A DNA stretch of 55,437 nucleotides from Chloroflexota bacterium. Lineage in GTDB: Bacteria > Chloroflexota > Limnocylindria > P2-11E. The translations under genes and the position numbers were made by a program. Shown in pieces: positions 47,749 through 55,437 of the stretch. The DNA is taken from assembly GCA_016191385.1 (NCBI GenBank), contig JACPOT010000047.1, positions 1 through 55,437 of the forward strand, in the 5' to 3' direction. How positions within the stretch are numbered: position 1 is the first letter of the stretch; every line of letters begins with the position of its first letter. Under the pieces are notes generated by a model that ran no database searches, was not told where the DNA came from, and was given only the letters and a program-made list of their open reading frames with translations.

Positions 47749-48825
47749 GTGAGCATCCGCCTGCGCCTCGCGCTCTGGTACGGCGCGCTCCTCGCCGGCG
47801 TCCTGGCGGTCGGCCTGACGACCGCCTATCTCATTCACGCGACCTCGCACGAGGCGGCACTCCCCGGGTTCGAGGCGTCGCTGGAGCGCCTTCGCGCGAT
47901 CCTCCTTGGCGTAGGGGTCATCGGGGTCGCCGTGGCGGTCGTGGGGGGCTGGATCATCTCCAGTGGCGCACTCCGGCCGGTCCGCGCGATGATCGAGACC
48001 GCGGGCGCGATCGCGCTCTCCCGAGGCTTCTCCCGTCGCATCGAGGTGCGCCCCGACGCCGCCGACGAGCTGAGCGATCTCGGCCGCACCTTCAACGAGA
48101 TGCTCTCGAGCCTCGACGACGCCTATCGCCGGCAGCAGCGCTTTGTCGCCGACGTGTCCCACGAGCTCCGCACCCCGCTCACGGCGGTCCAGGGCGACCT
48201 CGACCTCCTCGCACGCGGGCAGCTCCCGCCGACCGAGGCCGCGGCCGCGCTCACCGAAGCGCGAACGGAGACTCGCCGACTCGCACGGCTGATCGACGAC
48301 CTCCTCGTGCTCGCGCGAGCCGACGGCGGCCCGCAGCCCTTCCTGGGCAAGCCGGTGCAGCTCGACGAGGTCGTGATGGAGGTCTTCCGTGAGCTGCGCG
48401 GGAAGGCTGGAGCGCGACTACACGTCGTCGATCTCGAGGGGGCGCTCGTGGAGGGGGAGCGGGATCGCCTCACGCAGCTCGTCCTGATCCTCGTGGACAA
48501 CGCGCTGAGCTACACCCCGCCGCCGGGCGAGGTGCGCCTCTCGCTGCGGCTCGAGGGAGCGCAGACCGTCCTGCGGGTGGAGGACGACGGCATCGGTATC
48601 AGCGAGGAGACGGCCACGCGCGCTTTCGAGCGCTTCTTCCGCGGCGAGGAGGCGCAGCGCCTCGACCCCGCGGGTACGGGCTTGGGGTTGTCGATCGCGC
48701 GCTGGGTCGTGGAGCGACATGGCGGGACGATCTCCCTCGAGCCGCGGGCGGTGCGCGGTACGCGCGCGGCGGTCCGACTGCCGGTGGCCAGTCAGGACGC
48801 GCGACCGAGCCAGCAGGTCGCGTAG
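47749..48825 (+). CDS. HAMP-containing sensor histidine kinase
   Basis: FVADVSHELRTPLTAVQGDLDLLARG...VEDDGIGISEETATRAFERFFRGEEAQRLDPAGTGLGLSIA. Confidence 0.95.
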   Translation: MSIRLRLALWYGALLAGVLAVGLTTAYLIHATSHEAALPGFEASLERLRAILLGVGVIGVAVAVVGGWIISSGALRPVRAMIETAGAIALSRGFSRRIEVRPDAADELSDLGRTFNEMLSSLDDAYRRQQRFVADVSHELRTPLTAVQGDLDLLARGQLPPTEAAAALTEARTETRRLARLIDDLLVLARADGGPQPFLGKPVQLDEVVMEVFRELRGKAGARLHVVDLEGALVEGERDRLTQLVLILVDNALSYTPPPGEVRLSLRLEGAQTVLRVEDDGIGISEETATRAFERFFRGEEAQRLDPAGTGLGLSIARWVVERHGGTISLEPRAVRGTRAAVRLPVASQDARPSQQVA

Positions 48826-48845
48826 CTTTCCGCGTTCCCGAGCTT

Positions 48846-48862
48846 CCTCAGCGATCTCTCAG
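48846..48862. promoter_or_regulatory. Candidate response-regulator box CCTCAG-N5-TCTCAG (11-bp period)
   Basis: agcttCCTCAGcgatcTCTCAGcggggttc; same spacing as 42635-42651. Confidence 0.55.
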
Positions 48863-48916
48863 CGGGGTTCCAGAGGACCGCAAGCGAGGAACGCGACGCT
48901 GCTCCTCGTGGCCTGG

Positions 48917-49234
48917 ATGATGGGTCGGAACGCACAGCGGGCGCGGCGCCTGGCCGACGGCACGCAGGAGGCGCGCGTCGTCGTCGACCGCGGCTACACG
49001 CCCTCGCGCATCGAGCTCGACGCGGGCGTACCCGCGGTCCTGCGCTTCGAACGGCGCGAGGACGATCCGTGCACCGAGATGCTCGTCTCGGAGCTGTGGC
49101 CGAGCGCCCACCGGCTCCTGGCGCACGCGGAGACGCCCGTCCGGTTCACGCCGCAGCGGCCCGGCCGCTACGCGTTCACCTGCGGCATGGGCATGTATTC
49201 GGGCGAGCTGGTCGTTCGCGGGGGGAAAGGCTGA
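48917..49234 (+). CDS. Cupredoxin-like protein with Cys/Met-type ligands
   Basis: [37 protein letters not shown]...[16 protein letters not shown]. Confidence 0.78.
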   Translation: MMGRNAQRARRLADGTQEARVVVDRGYTPSRIELDAGVPAVLRFERREDDPCTEMLVSELWPSAHRLLAHAETPVRFTPQRPGRYAFTCGMGMYSGELVVRGGKG

Positions 49235-49395
49235 TGGATGCGCTGATCGCTTTCGCGCCCTTTGCGCTGCTTCTCCTGCTGTGCTCGCTGATGATGCTGT
49301 TCATGCACCGCGGTGGCGGACACGACCACCGCATCGACGAGCGCGAGGAGCTCGCGCGCCGCGTGCGGGCGTCCAAGGAAGACGCGCGGACGTGA
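49234..49395 (+). CDS. Small His-rich single-TM protein
   Basis: [47 protein letters not shown]-type overlap, coupled. Confidence 0.65.
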   Translation: MDALIAFAPFALLLLLCSLMMLFMHRGGGHDHRIDEREELARRVRASKEDART

Positions 49396-51680
49396 CCGTC
49401 GCGCGCCTCACGCTGACGCTGGACGGTGCCGCCTGCGCCTCCGAGGCGCAGAGCCTCGAGCGCGTCCTCGCCCACGCGCACGGTGTGCGCAGCGTCTACG
49501 TGAATCCCGTGACCAGCCGCGCGACGGTGGAAGCCGACGCGGACGAGGTCGACATCGCCACGCTCACGGCACTGCTGCGCGACGCGGGCGCAGCGGTGCT
49601 GGCGGTCGAGCGGTCGCTGGCGGCCGCGGTCCCGCCCGTGATCACCCGCGGCGAGACCGCCAGCGACAGCGAGCGGGAGTACCGGCGGCTCATGCGCAAG
49701 TGGTGGTTCGGCGCGGCGGTGGGCGTGCCCACGATGGTGCTCTCGTACCCCTGGCTCCTGCCCGTGCTGAGCGACCTGTTCCCGCGCGGGAGCGAGGCGC
49801 TGCACCACCTCTGGATCGCCATGGGCGTGGCGAGCCTTGCCGTGCTCGTGTACTCCGGGAGCCAGTTCTTCGTCGGCTTCCTCGAGAGCATCAAGCACCG
49901 CTCCGCGACGATGCACACGCTCATCGCCATCGGGACCGGTACGGCGTGGCTGTACTCCACGGTCGCGCTGGCCTTCCCGCAGCTGTTCCCGTCGGCCGAG
50001 TTCACCGAGGTGTACTACGACGTCACCGTCGTCGTGACCGCTCTCGTCGTCCTGGGGATGGCAATGGAGATCCGGGCACGCGGGCGGACCAGCGAGGCCA
50101 TCAAGAAGCTCATCGGGCTCCAGCCGCGTACCGCGCGCGTCATCCGCGCCGGCGGCGAGGAGACCGTTCCGATCGAAGACGTGCGCGTCGGCGAGCTCGT
50201 CGTCGTGCGCCCCAGCGAGCGCATCCCGCTCGACGGCACGCTCGCGAGCGGCTCGTCCGCGGTCGACGAGTCGATGCTGACCGGCGAGTCGATGCCCGTG
50301 GACAAGGTCGTGGGCGACGAGGTCATCGGCGCCACCATGAACACGCACGGCGCCTTCACCCTGCGCGTGACCAAGGTGGGCGCGGACACGGCGCTCGCCA
50401 GCATCGTGCGCCTGGTCCAGGACGCGCAGGCCACCAAGGTCCCCATCCAGCGGATCGTCGACCGCGTCAGCGCGTACTTCACGCCCGTCGTCGTCATGCT
50501 CGCCATCGCCGGGTTCGCGATCTGGTACGACCTGGGGCCCGCGCCGGCCTTCGCCTACGCGACCATCGTCATGGTCACCACGCTGATCATCGCCTGCCCC
50601 TGCGCGCTGGGGATGGCCACGCCGATGTCGCTCACCACGGGCATCGGCAAGGCCGCCGAGCACGGCGTGCTCATCCGCTCGGGCGAGGCGCTCCAGGGCG
50701 CGCAGCGGCTTCAGACCATCGTGCTCGACAAGACCGGCACCATCACCAGGGGCGAGCCCGCTCTCACCGACGTCGTCCCTTCCCCTCCATTCGACGAGGG
50801 CGAGCTCCTTCGGCTGGCCGCCAGCGCCGAGACCGGGAGCGAACACCCGCTCGGTGCGGCTGTGGTCGCGGGAGCTCGCGCTCGTAGCATCGATCTCGCC
50901 CCGGCGACGTCTTTCGTCGCGTTGCCGGGTGGTGGGATCAGGGCGCTCGTGGAGGGACACGACATCCGGATCGGCAACGAGGGGTACCTGCGTCAGGCAG
51001 GGATCGACCTCGGGGGCCTTCCGGGGCCCTGGACGGTGCTCGCGGAGGAGGGCAAGACGCCGATGTACGTCGGCATCGACGGCCGCGCCGCGGGTCTCGT
51101 CGCCGTGGCGGACACGGTGAAGGAAGACTCGGTCGCCGCGATCAAGCGGCTGCGGGAGCTCGGCCTCGAGGTCGTGATGCTCACCGGCGACAACCGACGC
51201 ACCGCGCAGGCCATCGCACGCCAGGTCGGGGTCGACCGCGTCCTCGCCGATGTCCAGCCCGGCGACAAGGCCATGGAGGTGCGCAAGCTGCAGCTCGAAG
51301 GCAGCCGCGTCGGGATGGTCGGCGACGGCACGAACGACGCGCCGGCCCTGACGCAGGCCGATGTCGGCTTCGCCATCGGGACCGGAACGGACGTGGCGAT
51401 CGAGGCGGCGGATGTGACGCTCATCGGCGGGAGCCTCAAGGGCGTGGTCCTCGCGATCGAGGTCTCCAAGGCGACGATGCGCAACGTCTACCAGAACCTC
51501 TTCGGCGCCTTCGTCTACAACTCGCTCGGGCTTCCGGTCGCTCTGGGCGCGCTCTACCCCCTTTTCGGGATCCTCCTCTCGCCGATCCTGGCCGCGGCGG
51601 CGATGAGCTTCAGCTCCGTCACCGTCATCAGCAACGCCGACCGCCTGCGGCACTTCCGCCCCAAGGAGGCGCACGCATGA
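49392..51680 (+). CDS. Copper-translocating P1B-type ATPase
   Basis: CPC motif [51 protein letters not shown]-terminal HMA-like domain. Confidence 0.96.
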   Translation: MTVARLTLTLDGAACASEAQSLERVLAHAHGVRSVYVNPVTSRATVEADADEVDIATLTALLRDAGAAVLAVERSLAAAVPPVITRGETASDSEREYRRLMRKWWFGAAVGVPTMVLSYPWLLPVLSDLFPRGSEALHHLWIAMGVASLAVLVYSGSQFFVGFLESIKHRSATMHTLIAIGTGTAWLYSTVALAFPQLFPSAEFTEVYYDVTVVVTALVVLGMAMEIRARGRTSEAIKKLIGLQPRTARVIRAGGEETVPIEDVRVGELVVVRPSERIPLDGTLASGSSAVDESMLTGESMPVDKVVGDEVIGATMNTHGAFTLRVTKVGADTALASIVRLVQDAQATKVPIQRIVDRVSAYFTPVVVMLAIAGFAIWYDLGPAPAFAYATIVMVTTLIIACPCALGMATPMSLTTGIGKAAEHGVLIRSGEALQGAQRLQTIVLDKTGTITRGEPALTDVVPSPPFDEGELLRLAASAETGSEHPLGAAVVAGARARSIDLAPATSFVALPGGGIRALVEGHDIRIGNEGYLRQAGIDLGGLPGPWTVLAEEGKTPMYVGIDGRAAGLVAVADTVKEDSVAAIKRLRELGLEVVMLTGDNRRTAQAIARQVGVDRVLADVQPGDKAMEVRKLQLEGSRVGMVGDGTNDAPALTQADVGFAIGTGTDVAIEAADVTLIGGSLKGVVLAIEVSKATMRNVYQNLFGAFVYNSLGLPVALGALYPLFGILLSPILAAAAMSFSSVTVISNADRLRHFRPKEAHA

Positions 51681-52054
51681 CGCCCGACCAGATCCTCGTC
51701 ACGGCCGCCGGGGTCCTCGCGATCGCCGGCATCGCGGCTTTCTTCCTCGTGCCCAGGGGCAGCGAGACACGCGCGGTCGCGAGCTCGTCCGGGTTCCAGG
51801 AGGCGTTGATCCTGGTGAAGGGCGGCTACACGCCCGACCGCATCGTCGCCGAGGCGGGCGCACCCATCCGGCTGAGCTTCCTGCGTGCGGAGTCGGGCGC
51901 CTGCTCCGAGCGCGTCGTGTTCCCCGACTTCCGCACGAGCGCGCTGTTGCCCGAGGGCGAGAAGATCATCCTCGATCTTCCCGCGGCCAAGCCCGGTGAG
52001 TACGGCTTCCAGTGCGAGATGGGCATGCTGCGCGGGACCCTGGTCGTCCGATGA
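51677..52054 (+). CDS. Cupredoxin-like protein with Cys/Met-type ligands (paralogue of 48917-49234)
   Basis: [41 protein letters not shown]...[16 protein letters not shown]. Confidence 0.8.
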   Translation: MTPDQILVTAAGVLAIAGIAAFFLVPRGSETRAVASSSGFQEALILVKGGYTPDRIVAEAGAPIRLSFLRAESGACSERVVFPDFRTSALLPEGEKIILDLPAAKPGEYGFQCEMGMLRGTLVVR

Positions 52055-52450
52055 AGATCCGTGGGCTGGTGGCAGGTCTCGCGATCGCGATCGTCGCCTC
52101 GTCCTGCGCAGGGGCGCCGAGCGCAGCACCGGTCCTCGCGGCGCCGGCGCTCAGCGCGAGCGGCGCCCTGGGCGAGCGGTCACACGAGGACGGCGCGGTG
52201 AAGGTCGTGGCGTCCTGGATCGAGGGATCGGTCCCGAGCCTGCGTATCACCCTGGATACGCACTCCGTTGACCTCGACAGGTTCGACCTGAAGCAGCTCG
52301 CGCGCCTACGCATCAACGGCGGAGACTGGACCGCGCCCTCGTCCTGGGACGCGCCCGCGGGTGGACACCATCGGTCGGGAACGCTCGCGTTCGATGAGAT
52401 CGACGCGCAGGCGCTCGCCTCGGCTCGGGTCATCGAGCTCGAGGTCCGCG
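52051..52450 (+). CDS. Putative lipoprotein of unknown function; C-terminus possibly truncated
   Basis: [21 protein letters not shown]...VKVVASWIEGSVPSLRITLDTHSVDLDRFDLKQLARLRINGGDW; same frame runs on without sense to 53154. Confidence 0.6.
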
Positions 52451-52453
52451 ACG

Positions 52454-52897
52454 TTGAGCGGCGCCGGCGCGCTCGTCGCGCTCTACCTCGGCCTGGTGAC
52501 GTGGGCGCAGGGCCCCGAGCATGCGCTCGACCTGCTGTGGGACGACCGGCTCTTCGTCGGCCTCATCGGCGCCGGCTTCGGCACCCAGGTCGGGCTGTTC
52601 ACGTACCTCCGCCTGCTGCAGCGCGCGATGGCGCGCGAGTCGGTCGCGCTCGCCGGCGCCGGCACGGCCACCTCCACAGCCTCAATGCTCGCCTGCTGCG
52701 CGCACCACGTCGCCGACGTGCTGCCGATCCTCGGGCTCTCGGGGCTCGCCGTGTTCCTCGTCGAGTTCCGCACGCCGCTCATGCTGCTGGGCATCGTGAC
52801 GAATGGCGTCGGCGTCGCGGTGATGCTGCGCGAGCTGCGCCGCGCGCGCGGCCACTATCGCGCGATGGCAATGATGCCCGCCGCGGCCGAGGCGTAG
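52454..52897 (+). CDS. Multi-TM hypothetical protein with CCAHHVADV motif; start uncertain (TTG)
   Basis: LSGAGALVALYLGLVTWAQ...MLACCAHHVADVLPILGLSGLAVFLVEFRTPLMLLGIVTN. Confidence 0.65.
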   Translation: MSGAGALVALYLGLVTWAQGPEHALDLLWDDRLFVGLIGAGFGTQVGLFTYLRLLQRAMARESVALAGAGTATSTASMLACCAHHVADVLPILGLSGLAVFLVEFRTPLMLLGIVTNGVGVAVMLRELRRARGHYRAMAMMPAAAEA

Positions 52898-52898
52898 C

Positions 52899-53111
52899 GT
52901 GCCGGCACTGGGCACCTATCGCAGTGCCTGCGGCTCTCTGCTCCACCGCCGCGTCGAGGGGGACGGCGGCGTCCGATGGGTGGCTGAGGACGACCGCGGA
53001 TGCCGGCCGGTCGAGCTCGCCTGGACCGCGACCCCGCGCATGCTCTCGGACGACCCCGACTGGCCCTGCGGTCCGGAGCGGTTCCGCGACGCGGTCCTCG
53101 AGCCGGACTGA
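52899..53111 (+). CDS. 70-aa hypothetical protein
   Basis: MPALGTYRSACGSLLHRRVEGDGGVRWVAEDDRGCRPVELAW. Confidence 0.45.
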   Translation: MPALGTYRSACGSLLHRRVEGDGGVRWVAEDDRGCRPVELAWTATPRMLSDDPDWPCGPERFRDAVLEPD

Positions 53112-53236
53112 GCGCCGGACGTATCTCAGAGCGCGATGCGGGCTGGGGCACTGACGCGGACGGCGAGCGTTACGCTCGCGCGGCGGCGCGCGGAGTCGGA
53201 AGGGAGGTGGCGGACACGAGCTCGCGACCAGCGACG

Positions 53237-54310
53237 ATGGCGAGCGACGATCGCGGCATGTGGCGGCGGACCTGGGCATGGCTCGACGAGCGGGCGGGCC
53301 TCTCGGCCCTCCGCTACCCCATCCCGCCGCACGCGAACACCGTCGCCTACACGCTCGGAGGCATCAGCTTCGTCGGCTTCCTCGTCCTCGCGCTGACCGG
53401 CTTCTGGCTCGCGCAGTTCTACGACCCCATGCCCGACCACGTGCGCGCCTCGATGGAGGCGATCCGGACCGAGGCCCCGCTCGCCGCGTTCGTGCGCGGC
53501 ATCCACTTCTGGGTCGCGAACATCGTCGTGGTGACGGTCGTGCTCCACATCCTGCGCGTCTTCGCGACGGCGTCGTTCAAGCGCCCGCGTGAGCTGAACT
53601 GGCTCGCCGGCGTGGCGCTCCTCGCGATCACGATCGCGTTCGCCTTCACGGGGTCCGTGCTGAAGTGGGACCAGGAGGCCTTCGAGGCGCTCCAGCACAA
53701 CTTCGAGATCGCCGGGATCCTCGGCGGGCTGGGCGTCTTCTTCTCCGAGTCCTTCACGGAAGCGGTCCCGGTCCTCGCGCGCCTCTACTCGGCGCACGTG
53801 AGCATCCTCCCGCTCCTCGCGACGCTGCTCTTCGTCGCGCACTTCTTCCTCGTGAAACACCACGGCATCTCGCCGCTCCCCGAGCGCGCCGACGCCGGCG
53901 CGGCCCCGGGCGGCAAGGTCCCCGAGGCGGAGCTCGGCGCGCGGTACACCGGGCACCTCGGCCGGATGGTCGGGTTCGGGCTCCTGGCCGCGGTCGCCGC
54001 GGCGGTGCTCGGGCTCGTGTTCCCCGCGCCGCTCGGCGACGTGCCGAACCCCGACATCGAGGTGACGAAGCCGCCCTTCTTCTTCTACTGGCTCTACGCC
54101 TTCGAGGACTGGTTCGGGGTGCAGGCGATCCTGTACGCGAGCCTCGCGTTCTTCACGCTCCTCGCGATCGTGCCCATCCTCGACCGTTCCCCGCTGCGGA
54201 GCCTCCGCCGCAGGCCGCTCGTGGCGGCGGGCGCCGCGCTCGTGCTCCTTGTGGTGGTGGCGCTGTCCGTGTACGTGTTCTTCGCACCGGTGGCGGAGCA
54301 CATCGAGTAG
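53237..54310 (+). CDS. Cytochrome b (b6/bc1 type)
   Basis: RYPIPPHANTVAYTLGGISFVGFLVLALTGFWLAQFYDP...RGIHFWVANIVVVTVVLHILRVF...LKWDQEAFEAL...TLLFVAHFFLVKHHGISP. Confidence 0.92.
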   Translation: MASDDRGMWRRTWAWLDERAGLSALRYPIPPHANTVAYTLGGISFVGFLVLALTGFWLAQFYDPMPDHVRASMEAIRTEAPLAAFVRGIHFWVANIVVVTVVLHILRVFATASFKRPRELNWLAGVALLAITIAFAFTGSVLKWDQEAFEALQHNFEIAGILGGLGVFFSESFTEAVPVLARLYSAHVSILPLLATLLFVAHFFLVKHHGISPLPERADAGAAPGGKVPEAELGARYTGHLGRMVGFGLLAAVAAAVLGLVFPAPLGDVPNPDIEVTKPPFFFYWLYAFEDWFGVQAILYASLAFFTLLAIVPILDRSPLRSLRRRPLVAAGAALVLLVVVALSVYVFFAPVAEHIE

Positions 54311-54356
54311 CCGCGCGCATCATCGGCGGATCGCGGCTCCGCTGACGCGAGCGCTC

Positions 54357-55193
54357 GTGGCCGTCGGGGTCGCCCTCGTCTACGGCGCGTGCTTCGTGGC
54401 CATCCGCGCGGGGCTCGAGTACGCACCGCCGTTCGCCTTCGCGGCGGCCCGCGCGCTCGGCGGCGGGGTCACGCTCCTCGCCCTCGCGGGCGTCGCCGGC
54501 CAGCCCCTGCTCGGGACCGGCGTGCGCTGGCCGGCGCTCCTGGCGGTCGCGCTCACGTCGACCACGCTGGGCTTCGGGACCATGTTCTCGAGCCAGCTCT
54601 GGTCCGGCGCCGGCCTCGCGTCGGTCGCCGGCAACCTCCAGCCGCTCTTCGTCGTCGCGCTGGCGCTGGTGTTCCTCGGCGAACCCCTTACGCGCGCGAA
54701 GGCGCTCGCCCTCGCCGTGGGATCGGCCGGCGTCGCCCTCGTGGTCTCCCCGGCCCTGACCACGGAGGCTGGCGTCCTGCTGGCACTGGCCTCATCCGCG
54801 ACCCTCGCGGTCGGGAACGTCCTGCTGAAGCGGCTGGGCGACGCGCCTCGGGTCGTGGTCTTCTCCGCGTGGCAGCTCATCCTCGGCGGGCTCCCGCTCC
54901 TGGCGCTGTCCGCCGTGCTGGAGCGCGGCGCGCCGCTCGACTGGAGTCTCGAGCTCGTCGCGCTGGTCGCGCTCCTGGCCCTTCCCGGTGCCGCCCTCCC
55001 GTACGCGGCGTGGAACTGGCTGGTCCGGCGCGGAGACGTCGGCAGCCTGTCGGTCTTCCTCTTCCTGACCCCCGTCGCCGGCGTCGTCCTGGCCGGCGTG
55101 GCCTACGGGGAGCGGCTGTCCGGTGCGTCCGTGCTCGGCCTCGCGCTGACCGTGCTCGCAGCGCTCCTGGTCGCACGATCGCCGGAGGCGTGA
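54357..55193 (+). CDS. EamA/DMT superfamily transporter
   Basis: VYGACFVAIRAGLEYAPPFAFAAARALGGG...GNLQPLFVVALALVFLGEPLT. Confidence 0.88.
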   Translation: MAVGVALVYGACFVAIRAGLEYAPPFAFAAARALGGGVTLLALAGVAGQPLLGTGVRWPALLAVALTSTTLGFGTMFSSQLWSGAGLASVAGNLQPLFVVALALVFLGEPLTRAKALALAVGSAGVALVVSPALTTEAGVLLALASSATLAVGNVLLKRLGDAPRVVVFSAWQLILGGLPLLALSAVLERGAPLDWSLELVALVALLALPGAALPYAAWNWLVRRGDVGSLSVFLFLTPVAGVVLAGVAYGERLSGASVLGLALTVLAALLVARSPEA

Positions 55194-55437
55194 ACGCTTC
55201 GCATGTGAGAGAGCCGCGGAATGAAGCGTGGCATGCGCGAGGCGTAGGCATCCCATTCCGCTCCGAACAAGGCGCGGACCTCACGCTCCTCGGCTATGGC
55301 GAGCCTCCGATAGGCGACGACCAGAACGGGGAACATGACAAGCGTCGGGATCGTCGGCCATTGCAGCAGGAACCCCACCATGACCAGAAGGAACCCGGCG
55401 TACTGCGGGTGGCGCACCCAGGCGTACGCCCCGGTCA
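55103..55437 (-). CDS. Isoprenylcysteine carboxyl methyltransferase-like membrane methyltransferase, 5' end outside window
   Basis: TGAYAWVRHPQYAGFLLVMVGFLLQWPT...EEREVRALFGAEWDAYASRMPRFIP. Confidence 0.82.
   Translation of the reverse strand, partial: TGAYAWVRHPQYAGFLLVMVGFLLQWPTIPTLVMFPVLVVAYRRLAIAEEREVRALFGAEWDAYASRMPRFIPRLSHMRSVHASGDRATRSAASTVSARPSTDAPDSRSP

Noticed and set aside
42705-48899. Shared 10-mer AACGCGACGC downstream of both CTCAG boxes
   Set aside because: Different spacing from the boxes and plausible by chance at this GC content
49176-51674. 832-aa minus-strand ORF antisense to the Cu-ATPase
   Set aside because: High-GC third-position artefact; low-complexity Arg/Gly/His composition, while the plus strand carries an unmistakable P-type ATPase

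Overview
GC-rich bacterial chromosomal window, densely packed with genes. Gene content and style suggest Chloroflexota (inference only). I recognised no rRNA, tRNA, CRISPR array, prophage or intact transposase by eye. Main blocks: (1) 1-4,080, a scrapyard of frameshifted or truncated genes, with a HicB/HicA-like pair and a pRiA4b ORF-3-like gene lying among two families of repeats arranged A-gene-B-cassette-A-B. (2) A peptide-type ABC transporter (SBP plus two permeases). (3) A truncated cyclase-like gene and an internally deleted GYD-domain gene, MFS, DUF4230, beta-CASP MBL, DEAD-box helicase and a zinc-ribbon protein. (4) A GT4-GH130-glycosidase-like operon. (5) A TAXI-TRAP transporter. (6) hutU/hutH and accessory metabolism. 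(7) Split LigD polymerase and ATP-dependent ligase genes with overlapping 3' ends. (8) 41.7-52.9 kb, a copper-centred locus with four different cupredoxins, a CcdA-like protein, a PD-(D/E)xK-like protein, a two-component system and a Cu P-type ATPase. It is interrupted by truncated lgt and ABC genes. (9) A cytochrome b without a Rieske neighbour. The most interesting signals are a shared 11-bp-period CTCAG box at two copper-locus promoters, the cupredoxin set with a nuclease-like partner, repeated use of CTAG as a shared stop for convergent genes, a recurring leaderless-type promoter spacing, and several sharp gene-truncation junctions. All family calls come from reading the translations; no searches were run.
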